The position numbers and the translations under genes were made by a program. The notes beneath the pieces are model-generated. The model did not search any database. It was not told the origin of the DNA and saw only the letters and a list, made by a program, of their open reading frames with translations. Shown here piece after piece: positions 1-8,237 of a stretch of DNA of 60,798 nt. This DNA comes from Achromobacter pulmonis (GTDB lineage Bacteria; Pseudomonadota; Gammaproteobacteria; Burkholderiales; Burkholderiaceae_B), in contig NZ_POQS01000001.1 in the NCBI RefSeq assembly GCF_002885955.2, positions 659,804 to 720,601 on the forward strand. The letters run 5' to 3'. Every line of letters starts with the position of its first letter. Within the stretch, counting starts at the first letter, position 1.

Positions 1-417
1 AGCAATCCGCTGGCGGTCACCGACCTGCTGGGCGGCCAGATCGACATGATGATCACCGACACCGCCACCGGCCTGCCCCAGGTGAAGTCGGGCAAGCTGC
101 GCGCGCTGGGCGTGACCGGCACGGCGCGCTCCGCCCTGGCGCCCGACGTGCCCACCATCGCCGAAGCGGGCGTGCCGGGTTACGAGATGGGTTACTGGTT
201 CGCGGCCTACGCGCCGGCCGGCACGCCGCCGGACGTGGTCAAGCGCCTGAATGAATTGCTGGTGAAGGCCACCCAGAGCGCGGCCGCCAAGCAGTTCTAT
301 ACGCAGACCGGGACCGATCCCGCCACGTCGACGCCGGCGGAACTGGCGCAGTTCCAGCAGGGCGAGTCGAAGAAGTGGGGGGAGATTATCAAGAAGGCGG
401 GGATACAGCCGGAATAA
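1..417 (+). CDS. Bug-family (TctC-like) solute-binding receptor, 3' part
   Basis: The gene enters from outside the window and is open from the first base in frame 1 to the TAA at 415-417, giving the last 138 residues. Sequence features are those of the C-terminal lobe of periplasmic Bug/TctC receptors: an LLGGQIDMM stretch, then GKLRALGVTG, DVPTIAEAGVPGYE and a final KKAGIQPE. These receptors bind carboxylates or related small solutes, and many act without an adjacent TctAB membrane component. The ligand cannot be read from this fragment. It is followed by a strong hairpin and then the convergent reductase gene, so it is probably the last gene of its transcript. Confidence 0.9.
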   Translation, partial: SNPLAVTDLLGGQIDMMITDTATGLPQVKSGKLRALGVTGTARSALAPDVPTIAEAGVPGYEMGYWFAAYAPAGTPPDVVKRLNELLVKATQSAAAKQFYTQTGTDPATSTPAELAQFQQGESKKWGEIIKKAGIQPE

Positions 418-515
418 GGAAACGGGTCCATGTTTCTCGTAGGATGGGTATAGCGCGAGAGAGATTTCACAAGAACTCGAATATCAAGCGCGCGAAACCC
501 ATCATTACCCAACAA

Positions 516-546
516 AAAACCCATCGCCATATACGCGATGGGTTTT
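516..546. terminator. Bidirectional rho-independent terminator
   Basis: A perfect 12-bp stem (516-527 with 535-546) encloses a 7-nt loop. The arms begin with A-run and end with T-run, so the hairpin works in both orientations. It lies between two convergent genes, the Bug receptor (ends 417) and the reductase (ends 575), and would stop both transcripts. Confidence 0.85.
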
Positions 547-574
547 CTGTTTTCTTCCGGACAAGCGCAGCGGC

Positions 575-1351
575 TTATTTGTCCACGAACGCCCGTTCGA
601 CGACGTAGTCCCCCGGCTGGCCCACGCCCGGCGAGACGACGAAGCCGCGCTTGTCCAGCATGGCGCTGATGTCGGCCAGCATATGCGGGCTGCCGCAGAT
701 CATGGCGCGGTCGGTTTCGGGGTTGATCTGGGGAATGCCGATGTCCTCGCAGAGCTTGCCGCTTTCCATGAGCTCGGTAATGCGGCCCTGGTTGCGGAAC
801 GGCTCGCGCGTGACGGTCGGGTAATAGACCAGCTTTTCGCGCACCACGTCGCCGAAGAATTCGTTGTTCGGCAGTTCGCGCTCGATGAAGTCGGCGTAGG
901 CCAGTTCGCTGACCCAGCGCACGCCGTGCACCAGGATGACCTTGTCGAAGCGTTCGTAGACGTCCGGGTCCTTGATGATGCTCATGAAGGGCGCCAGGCC
1001 GGTGCCGGTGCCGAACAGGAACAGGTGCTTGCCGGGCTTGAGGTCGTCGACCACCAGCGTGCCCACCGGCTTGCGGCTGACCAGGATGGTGTCGCCCTCT
1101 TTCAGGTGCTGCAGGCGCGAGGTGAGCGGGCCGTTCTGCACCTTGATGCTGAGGAATTCGAGGTTTTCTTCGTAGTTGGCGCTGGCGATGCTATAGGCCC
1201 GCAGCAGCGGCTTGCCTTCGACTTCGAGGCCGATCATCACGAAGTGGCCGTTGTGGAACCGCAAGGCCGCGTCACGCGTCGTGGTGAAGGAAAACAGGGT
1301 GTCGTTCCAGTGGTGCACGCTCAGTACGCGCTCAGTATTGAAAGCAGCCAT
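575..1351 (-). CDS. fpr: Ferredoxin/flavodoxin-NADP(+) reductase
   Basis: A 258-residue FAD/NADPH oxidoreductase that moves electrons between NADPH and ferredoxin or flavodoxin in the cytosol. The FAD-binding signature RAYSIAS is near residue 52. The NADP-binding glycine loop GTGTGLAPF is near residue 115, and CGSPHML is near 218. The protein ends in VERAFVDK, typical of bacterial-type FPRs. The frame stays open upstream, but the ATG at 1351 (MAAFNTERVLSV) matches the family N-terminus and length; the longer version would add low-complexity residues. Divergent from the iron transporter operon; a Fur-like box at 1477-1495 lies between them, so iron or redox control is plausible but not shown. 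Confidence 0.95.
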   Translation of the reverse strand: MAAFNTERVLSVHHWNDTLFSFTTTRDAALRFHNGHFVMIGLEVEGKPLLRAYSIASANYEENLEFLSIKVQNGPLTSRLQHLKEGDTILVSRKPVGTLVVDDLKPGKHLFLFGTGTGLAPFMSIIKDPDVYERFDKVILVHGVRWVSELAYADFIERELPNNEFFGDVVREKLVYYPTVTREPFRNQGRITELMESGKLCEDIGIPQINPETDRAMICGSPHMLADISAMLDKRGFVVSPGVGQPGDYVVERAFVDK

Positions 1352-1476
1352 GTCGCATCTAGTTAGGGGCGGACGGCCCCCGGGCGTTGGGCCCGGCTTG
1401 CGCCGCGGGGTCAGGTCCCTACCGCACAAAAGACGCGGCAGGCATTAGGGTTGACCCTATTCTACAGGGTCTCGAT

Positions 1477-1495
1477 GATAATTGCTCTCATTATT
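1477..1495. promoter_or_regulatory. Candidate Fur box 1
   Basis: The 19 bases starting GATAAT and ending CATTATT match the classical 19-bp Fur consensus at 13 positions by eye, with both outer hexamers well kept. It sits in the 338-bp divergent region between fpr (start 1351) and the iron-binding protein gene (start 1690). It could therefore repress either gene under iron repletion. No binding data are available; the call rests on match and context. Confidence 0.55.
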
Positions 1496-1593
1496 CCGTA
1501 ATACCCTTATGCCGTCTTGATGGGGATCAATGGATCGGCGCGTCCACTGACAGATAGTTGAATGACGCAAAGCTTCCTGGTATCGTCGCCTTC

Positions 1594-1612
1594 CAATTTG
1601 ATAATCATTTTC
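1594..1612. promoter_or_regulatory. Candidate Fur box 2
   Basis: A 19-base site with an unbroken 10-base core GATAATCATT matches the Fur consensus at 14 positions by eye. It lies 78 bp upstream of the iron-binding protein start at 1690, where a repressor would cover the promoter. The rest of the 1352-1689 gap shows nothing else I can assign. Confidence 0.65.
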
Positions 1613-1689
1613 GTTAGCAGACCGTTTTTGAGCAGCAGCAAGACGCCCGGCGCGGCTTGCTGCCGCAGCCCTAGCCGGAGCCCCTCCTC

Positions 1690-2733
1690 ATGATCAAGCG
1701 TCCCCAATTGAATTCGCTGCTGCGCGCCCTGGCGCTGGCCGGCGCAGCCGCCTTCACCGTGTCGGCCAACGCCGCCGAGGAAGTCAGCCTCTACACCACC
1801 CGCGAGCCCAAGCTGATCCAGCCGCTGCTCGACGCCTTCACGAAGGAAAGCGGCATCAAGGTCAACACCGTGTTCGTCAAGGACGGCCTGCTCGAGCGCG
1901 TCAAGGCCGAGGGCGCCAAGTCGCCGGCCGACGTGCTCATGACCGTGGACATCGGCAACCTGCTGGACCTCGTGGACGGCGGCGTGACCCAGTCGATCAA
2001 GTCGCAGACCCTGGAATCGGTGATTCCCGCCAACCTGCGCGGCGCCGACGGAAAGTGGTATGCGCTGTCGCTGCGCGACCGCGTGCTGTACGTGGAAAAG
2101 GACCTGAAGCTGGAGAGCTTCCGCTACGAAGACCTGGCCGACCCGAAGTGGAAGGGCAAGGTCTGCATCCGCTCGGGCCAGCATCCCTACAACACCGCGC
2201 TGGTCGCCTCCATGATCGCGCATGACGGCGCCGAGGCCACCGAGAAGTGGCTGCGCGGCGTCAAGGCCAACCTGGCCCGCAAGGCCGCCGGCGGCGACCG
2301 CGACGTCGCGCGCGACATCCTGGGCGGCATCTGCGACATCGGCCTGGCCAACGCCTACTACGTGGGCCACATGAAGAACGCGCAGCCCGGCACCGACGCG
2401 CGCAAGTGGGGCGACGCCATCAAGGTCGTGCGCCCCACCTTCGCCAACGCCAGGAGCGGCGGCACCCACGTGAACGTCAGCGGCGCGGCCGTGGCGGCGC
2501 ACGCGCCCAACAAGGCCAACGCGATCAAGCTGCTGGACTTCCTGGTTTCCGAACCGGCCCAGGCCCTGTACGCGCAGGCCAACTACGAGTATCCCGTCCG
2601 CAAGGGCGTGAAGCTGGACCCCGTCGTCGCCAGCTTCGGCGAGCTGAAGGTGGACCCGCTGCCGCTGACCGAGATCGCCAAGCACCGCAAGCAGGCCAGC
2701 GAACTGGTGGACAAGGTCGGTTTCGACAACTGA
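1690..2733 (+). CDS. Iron(III) ABC transporter, periplasmic binding protein
   Basis: A 347-residue extracellular solute-binding protein of the FbpA/FutA/AfuA type, which captures ferric iron in the periplasm. A signal peptide (positively charged start, hydrophobic core, cleavage after SANA near residue 28) precedes EEVSLYTTREP. Tyrosine-rich iron-site motifs are present: NAYYVGH near 218 and NYEYPVRKG near 297, the last being characteristic of this family. The ATG at 1690 is preceded by a purine-rich GGAGCCCC. It is the first gene of an ABC operon with permease and ATPase downstream, and a Fur-like box lies just upstream. The exact ligand form (free ferric ion or chelate) is not determined. 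Confidence 0.93.
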   Translation: MIKRPQLNSLLRALALAGAAAFTVSANAAEEVSLYTTREPKLIQPLLDAFTKESGIKVNTVFVKDGLLERVKAEGAKSPADVLMTVDIGNLLDLVDGGVTQSIKSQTLESVIPANLRGADGKWYALSLRDRVLYVEKDLKLESFRYEDLADPKWKGKVCIRSGQHPYNTALVASMIAHDGAEATEKWLRGVKANLARKAAGGDRDVARDILGGICDIGLANAYYVGHMKNAQPGTDARKWGDAIKVVRPTFANARSGGTHVNVSGAAVAAHAPNKANAIKLLDFLVSEPAQALYAQANYEYPVRKGVKLDPVVASFGELKVDPLPLTEIAKHRKQASELVDKVGFDN

Positions 2734-2821
2734 TAAGCTCCCGGCGTGCCGCGCCATGCCGCGCGGCCGCGCCTTGGGGCAGTAACAGGCGCGCGGACGT
2801 TTTTTGCCGGTCCGCGCGCAG

Positions 2822-2854
2822 GGCCTGCTCCCCTCTTTCGCGGGGGAGCAGGCC
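2822..2854 (+). terminator. Intra-operon hairpin, probable attenuator
   Basis: A perfect 12-bp GC-rich stem (2822-2833 with 2843-2854) with a 9-nt loop lies in the 149-bp gap between binding protein and permease genes. It is followed by TTGCC rather than a real U-run. Such hairpins commonly stabilise the binding-protein message and lower downstream transcription, which suits the high stoichiometry of binding protein over permease. Confidence 0.6.
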
Positions 2855-2882
2855 TTGCCTTTGATGCCATCGACTTTGAAGC

Positions 2883-4553
2883 ATGCACACAGAATCTTTG
2901 CCCCGGCCGCTGCGTCTGCGCTGGACTGAACGCGGGGCCGGCTGGCTGGCCGGCGCCGCCCTGATCGCGCTGGCCGTGCTTGCGCCCGTCCTGACGCTGG
3001 GCTGGTGGGCGCTGGGCGGCGAACTGGCCCACTGGCAGCACCTCGCCCACTATGTATTGCCGCAGGCGCTGGCCAATACCGCCATGCTGCTGGCCGGCGT
3101 GGGCGTGGTGGTCACGCTGCTGGGCACGGGCGCCGCCTGGCTGGTGACGGCCTATGAGTTCCCCACCCGCCGGGTGCTGACCTGGGCGCTGCTGCTGCCG
3201 CTGGCGGTGCCGACCTACATCATCGCCTTCGCCTATCTGGACCTGCTGCATCCGATCGGCCCCATCCAAAGCGCGATCCGCGCGCTGCTGGGCTACGACA
3301 GCCCGCGCCAGTTCCGCCTGCCGGACCTGCGCTCGATCTACGGCGCGATCTTCGTGCTGGGCTTCGTGCTGTATCCCTATGTCTATCTGAGCACCCGCGT
3401 CATGTTCATGACGCAGGCCGCCAGCCTGCTGGAAGCCGCCCGCACGCTGGGCGCTGGCCGCGTGGCGGTGTTCTGCCGCGTGGCCCTGCCGCTGGCCCGC
3501 CCCGCCATCGTGGTGGGCGTGAGCCTGGCGCTCCTGGAAACCCTGAACGATATCGGCGCCTCGGAATTCCTGGGCGTGCAGACGCTGACGGTATCGGTCT
3601 ACACCACCTGGGTGACGCGTTCGGACCTGGCCGGCGCGGCCCAGATCGCGCTGACCATGCTGGCGATCGTGATCGGCCTGATCCTGCTGGAGCGCCACGG
3701 GCGCAAGCGCCAGCGCTACGCCAATACCCAGCGCATGCGCCCGATGCAGCCGCGCCGGCTGCGCGGCACGGCCGCCGCGGCCGCGGTGGCGCTGGGCTGG
3801 ATTCCGGTGCTGACCGGCTTCGTCGCTCCGGCGCTGTACCTGGTGGTGGAAACCTACAAGCGCCTGCATCTGGTGGGCGGCGTGTCGGACCAGTTGCTCA
3901 GGGGCTTGAGCAATACGCTGATCGTGGCCTTCAGCGCCACGCTGGTGACGCTGCTGTGCGGGCTGGTGGTGGCCTGGGCCGGACGCACGCTGCGCGAAAG
4001 CTCGGGCTTCAATCCGGGCCGCGCCTGTGCCCGCATCGCCAGCCTGGGCTACGCGGTGCCCGGCACTGTGCTGGCCATCGGCCTGCTCACCCCGTTCGTG
4101 TGGATCGACACCGCGGTCGCCAAGGTGTTCGGCACCGGCGGCCTGTTCCTGATGGGCTCGATGGGCGCGCTGGTGTGCGCCTACGCCATCCGCTTCCTGG
4201 CCATCTCCACCGGGGCGCTGGAAGCCGGCCTGGCGCGCATTCCGCCTTCGCTCGAACAGGCTTCGCGCCTGCTGGGCGAAAGCTCGGCCGGCACGCTGCG
4301 CCGCGTGCACCTGCCGCTGTTGCGCCCGGCGCTGGCCGCCAGCGCGCTGCTGGTGTTCGTGGACGCCATGAAGGAGCTGCCGGCCACGCTGCTGCTGCGC
4401 CCGATGAATTTCGACACGCTGGCCACCTGGCTTTATGCGGAAGCCGCCCGCGGCACGTACGAGGAAGGCGCCGTGGCGGCGCTGGCCATCGTGCTGGCCG
4501 GCCTATTTCCCGTCATTCTGCTGGCGCGGACCAATCTGAAAATGGGACATTGA
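2883..4553 (+). CDS. Iron(III) ABC transporter, fused permease
   Basis: A 556-residue inner-membrane permease of the FbpB type, in which two binding-protein-dependent permease domains are fused in one chain. About twelve hydrophobic segments are visible. Each half carries an EAA loop that docks on the ATPase: SLLEAARTLGAG near residue 180 and SLEQASRLLGES near 460. ATG at 2883 follows the attenuator hairpin. The ATPase gene begins within a few bases of the TGA at 4551-4553, so the two are translationally close. Together with the genes on either side it forms a complete ferric uptake system. Confidence 0.93.
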   Translation: MHTESLPRPLRLRWTERGAGWLAGAALIALAVLAPVLTLGWWALGGELAHWQHLAHYVLPQALANTAMLLAGVGVVVTLLGTGAAWLVTAYEFPTRRVLTWALLLPLAVPTYIIAFAYLDLLHPIGPIQSAIRALLGYDSPRQFRLPDLRSIYGAIFVLGFVLYPYVYLSTRVMFMTQAASLLEAARTLGAGRVAVFCRVALPLARPAIVVGVSLALLETLNDIGASEFLGVQTLTVSVYTTWVTRSDLAGAAQIALTMLAIVIGLILLERHGRKRQRYANTQRMRPMQPRRLRGTAAAAAVALGWIPVLTGFVAPALYLVVETYKRLHLVGGVSDQLLRGLSNTLIVAFSATLVTLLCGLVVAWAGRTLRESSGFNPGRACARIASLGYAVPGTVLAIGLLTPFVWIDTAVAKVFGTGGLFLMGSMGALVCAYAIRFLAISTGALEAGLARIPPSLEQASRLLGESSAGTLRRVHLPLLRPALAASALLVFVDAMKELPATLLLRPMNFDTLATWLYAEAARGTYEEGAVAALAIVLAGLFPVILLARTNLKMGH

Positions 4554-4558
4554 TCATC

Positions 4559-5335
4559 GTGCCCGATCTGTTAGAACTCGATCACCTTTCCCTGGCCTAC
4601 GACACGCCCGCCGGCCTCAAGCCCGTGGTGCAGGACCTGACGCTGGGGCTGCCCGTGGGCCATATCGGCTGCCTGCTGGGCGAATCCGGCTGCGGCAAGA
4701 CCACCGTGCTGCGCGCCATCGCCGGCTTCGAGCCGGTGCGCGCCGGCCGCATCCTGCTCGACGGCGCCGTGATCTCCTCGCCCGCCGTGCAGGTGGCGCC
4801 CGAGCTGCGCCGCGTCGGCATGATGTTCCAGGACTACGCCCTCTTCCCGCACCTGACGGTGGCGCTGAACGTGGCCTTCGGGCTGCGCAAGCTGGCGCGC
4901 GCCGAGCGCGCCCGCCGCGTCGAGGAAATGCTGGAACTGGTGGGCCTGGCGCATGCGGCCAACAGCTACCCGCACGAGATTTCGGGCGGGCAGCAGCAGC
5001 GCGTGGCCCTGGCGCGCGCGCTGGCGCCCTCGCCCGACCTGCTGCTGCTGGACGAACCGTTCTCCAACCTGGACGTGGACACGCGCGAGCGGCTGGCCTT
5101 CGAGGTCCGCGACATCCTCAAGAGCACCGGCCACACCGCCATCCTGGTCACGCACAACCAGGCCGAGGCCTTCGCCATCGCCGACCGCATCGGCGTCATG
5201 GCCAAGGGCTGCGTGGCGCAGTGGGACACGCCCTACAACCTGCACCACCATCCCGCCAACGACTTCGTGCGCGATTTCATCCGCCGCGAGGCGCTGGAAG
5301 AGCGGCGCGAGCAGGCCTACGCCCGCGGCCGCTGA
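4559..5335 (+). CDS. Iron(III) ABC transporter, ATP-binding protein
   Basis: A 258-residue ABC ATPase. Walker A GESGCGKTT is near residue 41, the signature ISGGQQQR near 140, Walker B LLLLDEP near 160, and the H-loop histidine in VTHNQ near 198. It powers the upstream permease. No ATG is available at the expected position; GTG at 4559 fits the domain start (PDLLELDHLSLAYD), and an in-frame TTG at 4550 overlapping the permease stop is the alternative. The C-terminus lacks the extra domains seen in sugar importers, in line with FbpC/AfuC-type proteins. Confidence 0.92.
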   Translation: MPDLLELDHLSLAYDTPAGLKPVVQDLTLGLPVGHIGCLLGESGCGKTTVLRAIAGFEPVRAGRILLDGAVISSPAVQVAPELRRVGMMFQDYALFPHLTVALNVAFGLRKLARAERARRVEEMLELVGLAHAANSYPHEISGGQQQRVALARALAPSPDLLLLDEPFSNLDVDTRERLAFEVRDILKSTGHTAILVTHNQAEAFAIADRIGVMAKGCVAQWDTPYNLHHHPANDFVRDFIRREALEERREQAYARGR

Positions 5336-5341
5336 TTTCCC

Positions 5342-6319
5342 TCAGTCCGCCGACAGCTTGACCTTCTGCGACAAGGCCTTGAAGGCCTCGTGCTGGGTGC
5401 GGGTCAGGCGCTCGACCTCTTCGGGCGTGGAGCCGTAGGGCATGAAGCCGGCCTGCTCCAGCTTGTTCTTGACCTCGGGCAGCGCCAGCGCCCACTGGAA
5501 CGCCTCGCTCAGCGCGCGGGTCGCCTCGGGCGGCATTTTCGCCGGGCCGTAGACGGCGAACCACGGGTCCACCACCGCGGCCTCATAGCCCAGCTCGGCC
5601 AGCGTCGGCACCTCGGGCAGCGCGGGCGCGCGCTTGCTGCCGGTGACCGCCAGGGCCCGCACCTTGCCTGCCTTGATGTGCGGCAGCGAGGCCGGCAGGT
5701 TGTCGAACATCACCGGCAGGTGTCCGCCCAGCAGATCGTTCAGGCCCGGGGCGCTGCCCTTGTACGGCACGTGCTGCATGCCGGCGCCGGTGAGCTGGTC
5801 GAACATGACGCCGGCCAGGTGCATGGAGGTGCCGGTTCCCGGCGTGCCGTAGGACGTGCCCGGGTGCTGCTTGGCGTAGGCCACCAGGTCCTTGACGCTG
5901 CCGACCTTCAGGGCCGGGCCGGTTTCCAGCACCACGGTGGACGCGCCCAGCATGCTGACGCCGGTGAAGTCCTTGGTGGGATCGAACGGCATCGACGGAT
6001 AGACGAAGGGATTGAGCGCGTTGGTCGAGATCGCGCCGAAGCCTATGGTGTAGCCGTCGGGCGCGGCCTTGGCCACGGCGTCCATGCCGATGTTGCCGCC
6101 CGCGCCCGGACGGTTCTCGACGATGACGGGCTGGCCCAGTTTTTCGGCCACTTTCTGGCCGGCCGTGCGCGCCACCAGGTCGGTGGTGCCGCCGGCGGTG
6201 TACGGAACGATGAAGGTGATCGGCTTGGCCGGATAGCCGGCGGCGAGCGCCGCCGAGGCGCCGTGGATCAGCGCCAGCGCGGCCAGGCCGCGCAGCGCGT
6301 TGACGGTGTAGCGATGCAT
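5342..6319 (-). CDS. Bug-family (TctC-like) solute-binding receptor
   Basis: A 325-residue periplasmic receptor. The signal peptide ends near ASAALAAG (about residue 25), and the mature chain opens with YPAKPITFIVPYTAGG, the hallmark start of Bug proteins. Later family motifs include GDGYTIG-like APDGYTIG near 90 and GGHLPVMFDNL near 195. ATG at 6319 is supported by GGAGACACC directly upstream; the longer open frame beyond it is low complexity. It is a stand-alone gene convergent with the iron ATPase, separated by only 6 bp. Bug receptors number in the dozens to hundreds in Bordetella and relatives, mostly with unknown ligands, and the ligand here is also unknown. Confidence 0.93.
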   Translation of the reverse strand: MHRYTVNALRGLAALALIHGASAALAAGYPAKPITFIVPYTAGGTTDLVARTAGQKVAEKLGQPVIVENRPGAGGNIGMDAVAKAAPDGYTIGFGAISTNALNPFVYPSMPFDPTKDFTGVSMLGASTVVLETGPALKVGSVKDLVAYAKQHPGTSYGTPGTGTSMHLAGVMFDQLTGAGMQHVPYKGSAPGLNDLLGGHLPVMFDNLPASLPHIKAGKVRALAVTGSKRAPALPEVPTLAELGYEAAVVDPWFAVYGPAKMPPEATRALSEAFQWALALPEVKNKLEQAGFMPYGSTPEEVERLTRTQHEAFKALSQKVKLSAD

Positions 6320-6381
6320 GGTGTCTCCATCCCGGATTGTTGTTGAGTCGGGACGGGCATCATACCGCCGCGCCGGGCCGT

Positions 6382-7287
6382 TCAGGCGCGCGGCGCGGGC
6401 AGCGGGATGTACTCGGTTTCGTCGCCGGGCACCACCTGGTCGAAGCGGTTGCGCTGCCAGTCCTGCTTGGCCTGTTCGATGCGGTCCTTGCTGCTGGAGA
6501 CGAAGTTCCACCAGACGAAGCGCGGGCCGTCCAGCGGCTCGCCGCCGAGCAGCGCGAAGCGCGCGGCGGTCTTCGCGCGGATCTGCACCGGCCGGCCCGG
6601 CGCGAAGACAATGAGACGCCCGCCTTCGAATTCCTGGCCGTCGACTTCCACGTTGCCTTGCGACACATAGGCCGCGCGCTCTTCATGCTCGGCCGGCAGC
6701 ACCACGGTGGCGCCGGCCTGCAGCTGCAGGTCGCCGTAGAACAGCGGCGACAGTGTCTTGACGCCCGAAGTCTTGCCGAACAGCGAGCCGGCCACGACCT
6801 GGGCGCGCACGCCCTCGCCTTCGACCACCGGCTGCACGTCCAGCCCGTAGTGCGTAAAGCCGGGATCGGTTTCCTCGTGGGCCTTGGGCAGGCCGACCCA
6901 GATCTGCAGGCCACAGAGCTTCTGCGACGACTGCCGGCTTTCGGGCGAGGAACGCTCGGAATGCACGATCCCGCGGCCCGCGGTCATCCAGTTGACCTCG
7001 CCGGGCAGGATGGTCTTGACGCTGCCCACGCCGTCGCGGTGCACCATCGACCCCTCGTACAGATAGGTCACGGTGGACAGGCCGATGTGCGGGTGCGGGC
7101 GCACGTCTATGCCGGAACCCGGGGCGAATTCGATCGGGCCCATGTGGTCCAGGAACACGAACGGGCCGACGGCGCGGCGCTGCGCCGAGGGGATGGCGCG
7201 CCGCACAGAAAACCCGCCCAGGTCGCTGGTGCGCGGGACGACCACGGTTTCGATGGCGCTATCGCCTGCTTCGGACAAGGTGGACAT
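6382..7287 (-). CDS. Pirin family protein
   Basis: A 301-residue bicupin of the pirin family. The N-terminal cupin has the metal-site pattern HPHIG (about residues 65-69) and HSERS (about 110). A second cupin follows, ending with the conserved FVWWNFVSSSKDRI segment near 265. Pirins are cytosolic iron-binding proteins; some show quercetin 2,3-dioxygenase activity and others bind regulators, so biochemical function is not predicted here. It lies downstream of a second, shorter pirin on the same strand, with a hairpin between them, and a divergent LysR regulator beyond that. Confidence 0.92.
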   Translation of the reverse strand: MSTLSEAGDSAIETVVVPRTSDLGGFSVRRAIPSAQRRAVGPFVFLDHMGPIEFAPGSGIDVRPHPHIGLSTVTYLYEGSMVHRDGVGSVKTILPGEVNWMTAGRGIVHSERSSPESRQSSQKLCGLQIWVGLPKAHEETDPGFTHYGLDVQPVVEGEGVRAQVVAGSLFGKTSGVKTLSPLFYGDLQLQAGATVVLPAEHEERAAYVSQGNVEVDGQEFEGGRLIVFAPGRPVQIRAKTAARFALLGGEPLDGPRFVWWNFVSSSKDRIEQAKQDWQRNRFDQVVPGDETEYIPLPAPRA

Positions 7288-7338
7288 GATGAGACTCTCC
7301 GGGTGTGGAAGTTGGGGCCTGCGGCCATCTTAAAGCCT

Positions 7339-7362
7339 GCCGGGCGCGGGATCGCGCCCGGC
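7339..7362 (-). terminator. Hairpin terminator between the two pirin genes
   Basis: A perfect 10-bp stem (7339-7348 with 7353-7362) has a GGAT-type tetraloop. On the minus strand it follows the short pirin gene (which ends at 7369) and leads into a weak T-run. It would limit read-through into the longer pirin gene. Confidence 0.6.
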
Positions 7363-7368
7363 TTGGCC

Positions 7369-8067
7369 TCATGCCAGGTCGAACACCAGCACTTCGGCGT
7401 TCTTGCCGCCGCTCAGTTCGACGCGATCGGCGCCGGTGATGGCGGCCGCGTCGCCGGCCGCCAGCTCGACGCCGTTGACCACGATGCTGCCGCGCGCCAC
7501 GTGCACCCAGGCGCGCCGGCCGGCGGCCAGTTCCAGCGTGGCCGATTCGGCGCCGTCGAACAGGCCGGCGTAGAGCCGCGCATCCTGGTGGATCTTCATC
7601 GAGCCGTCGACGCCGTCGGCCGACACCAGGGCTTGCAGGCGGCCGCGCTTTTGCGCATCGCTGAACTCGCGCTCTTCGTACTCGGGCGCGATGCCGGCGA
7701 CGTCGGGCTCGATCCAGATCTGCAGCATGTGCGTCTGCGTGTCGGGCGACGGGTTGAACTCCGAATGCATCACGCCGCGTCCGGCGCTCATGCGCTGCAC
7801 GTTGCCGGGCAGGATGGTCGAGCCGCTGCCCATGCTGTCCTTGTGCGCGATCGCGCCATCCAGCACGTAGGTGATGATTTCCATGTCCCGGTGCCCGTGC
7901 GTGCCGAAGCCGCGGCCGGCGGCGATGCGGTCGTCGTTGATCACGCGCAGCGCGCCGAAACCCATATGGGCCGGGTCGTAGTAGTTGGCGAATGAAAAGG
8001 TGTGGAACGAATCCAGCCAGCCGTGGTTGGCATGGCCTCGTTCGGCGGCGCGGCGTACGGTAAGCAT
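7369..8067 (-). CDS. Pirin family protein (YhaK-like)
   Basis: A 232-residue pirin-like bicupin, the size of E. coli YhaK. The start MLTVRRAAERGH is followed by WLDSFHTFSFANYYD, a highly conserved opening of this subfamily. Cupin metal ligands are visible in HGHRDMEI (H57, H59) and HSEFN (H101, E103). The ATG at 8067 has a strong AAGGAGT ribosome site. YhaK-type proteins have been linked to redox stress, and quercetinase activity is reported for some; the substrate is unknown here. It is divergent from the LysR regulator at 8238 across a 170-bp region holding inverted repeats, a layout typical of a LysR regulator and its target. Confidence 0.92.
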   Translation of the reverse strand: MLTVRRAAERGHANHGWLDSFHTFSFANYYDPAHMGFGALRVINDDRIAAGRGFGTHGHRDMEIITYVLDGAIAHKDSMGSGSTILPGNVQRMSAGRGVMHSEFNPSPDTQTHMLQIWIEPDVAGIAPEYEEREFSDAQKRGRLQALVSADGVDGSMKIHQDARLYAGLFDGAESATLELAAGRRAWVHVARGSIVVNGVELAAGDAAAITGADRVELSGGKNAEVLVFDLA

Positions 8068-8210
8068 TGCGGACTCCTTATTTCAATAATGTGAATGGTA
8101 TTGCTGCCCAGCGCCTCGTTTCGTGCCTGGATGCCTGGGCTGCAACACCGGCATGAGTGATATTGTGCGCTCGCCGGCGGCCAGATTCAGCGTTATATTT
8201 TGACGGAACC

Positions 8211-8227
8211 ATTCAAATAAATTGAAT
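8211..8227. promoter_or_regulatory. Candidate LysR operator
   Basis: The inverted repeat ATTCAA-N5-TTGAAT lies just upstream of the LysR gene start at 8238. A related element, TTCAATAATGTGAA, occurs at 8082-8095 near the divergent pirin gene. The decamer AATGGTATTG at 8095-8104 recurs in inverted form (one mismatch) at 8224-8233. A LysR dimer-of-dimers could bridge the two sites. This is inference from symmetry and position. Confidence 0.5.
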
Positions 8228-8237
8228 ACCATTGGCC

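Noticed and set aside
2583..4310. Long antisense open frame opposite the iron permease
   Set aside because: Low-complexity Gln/Arg/Ala-rich translation typical of a shadow frame in GC-rich coding DNA; the plus-strand permease has clear family motifs.
3956..5335. A 459-codon frame that seems to fuse an arginine-rich domain to the iron ATPase
   Set aside because: The first 200 codons are a shadow of the permease frame; the ATPase starts at GTG 4559.
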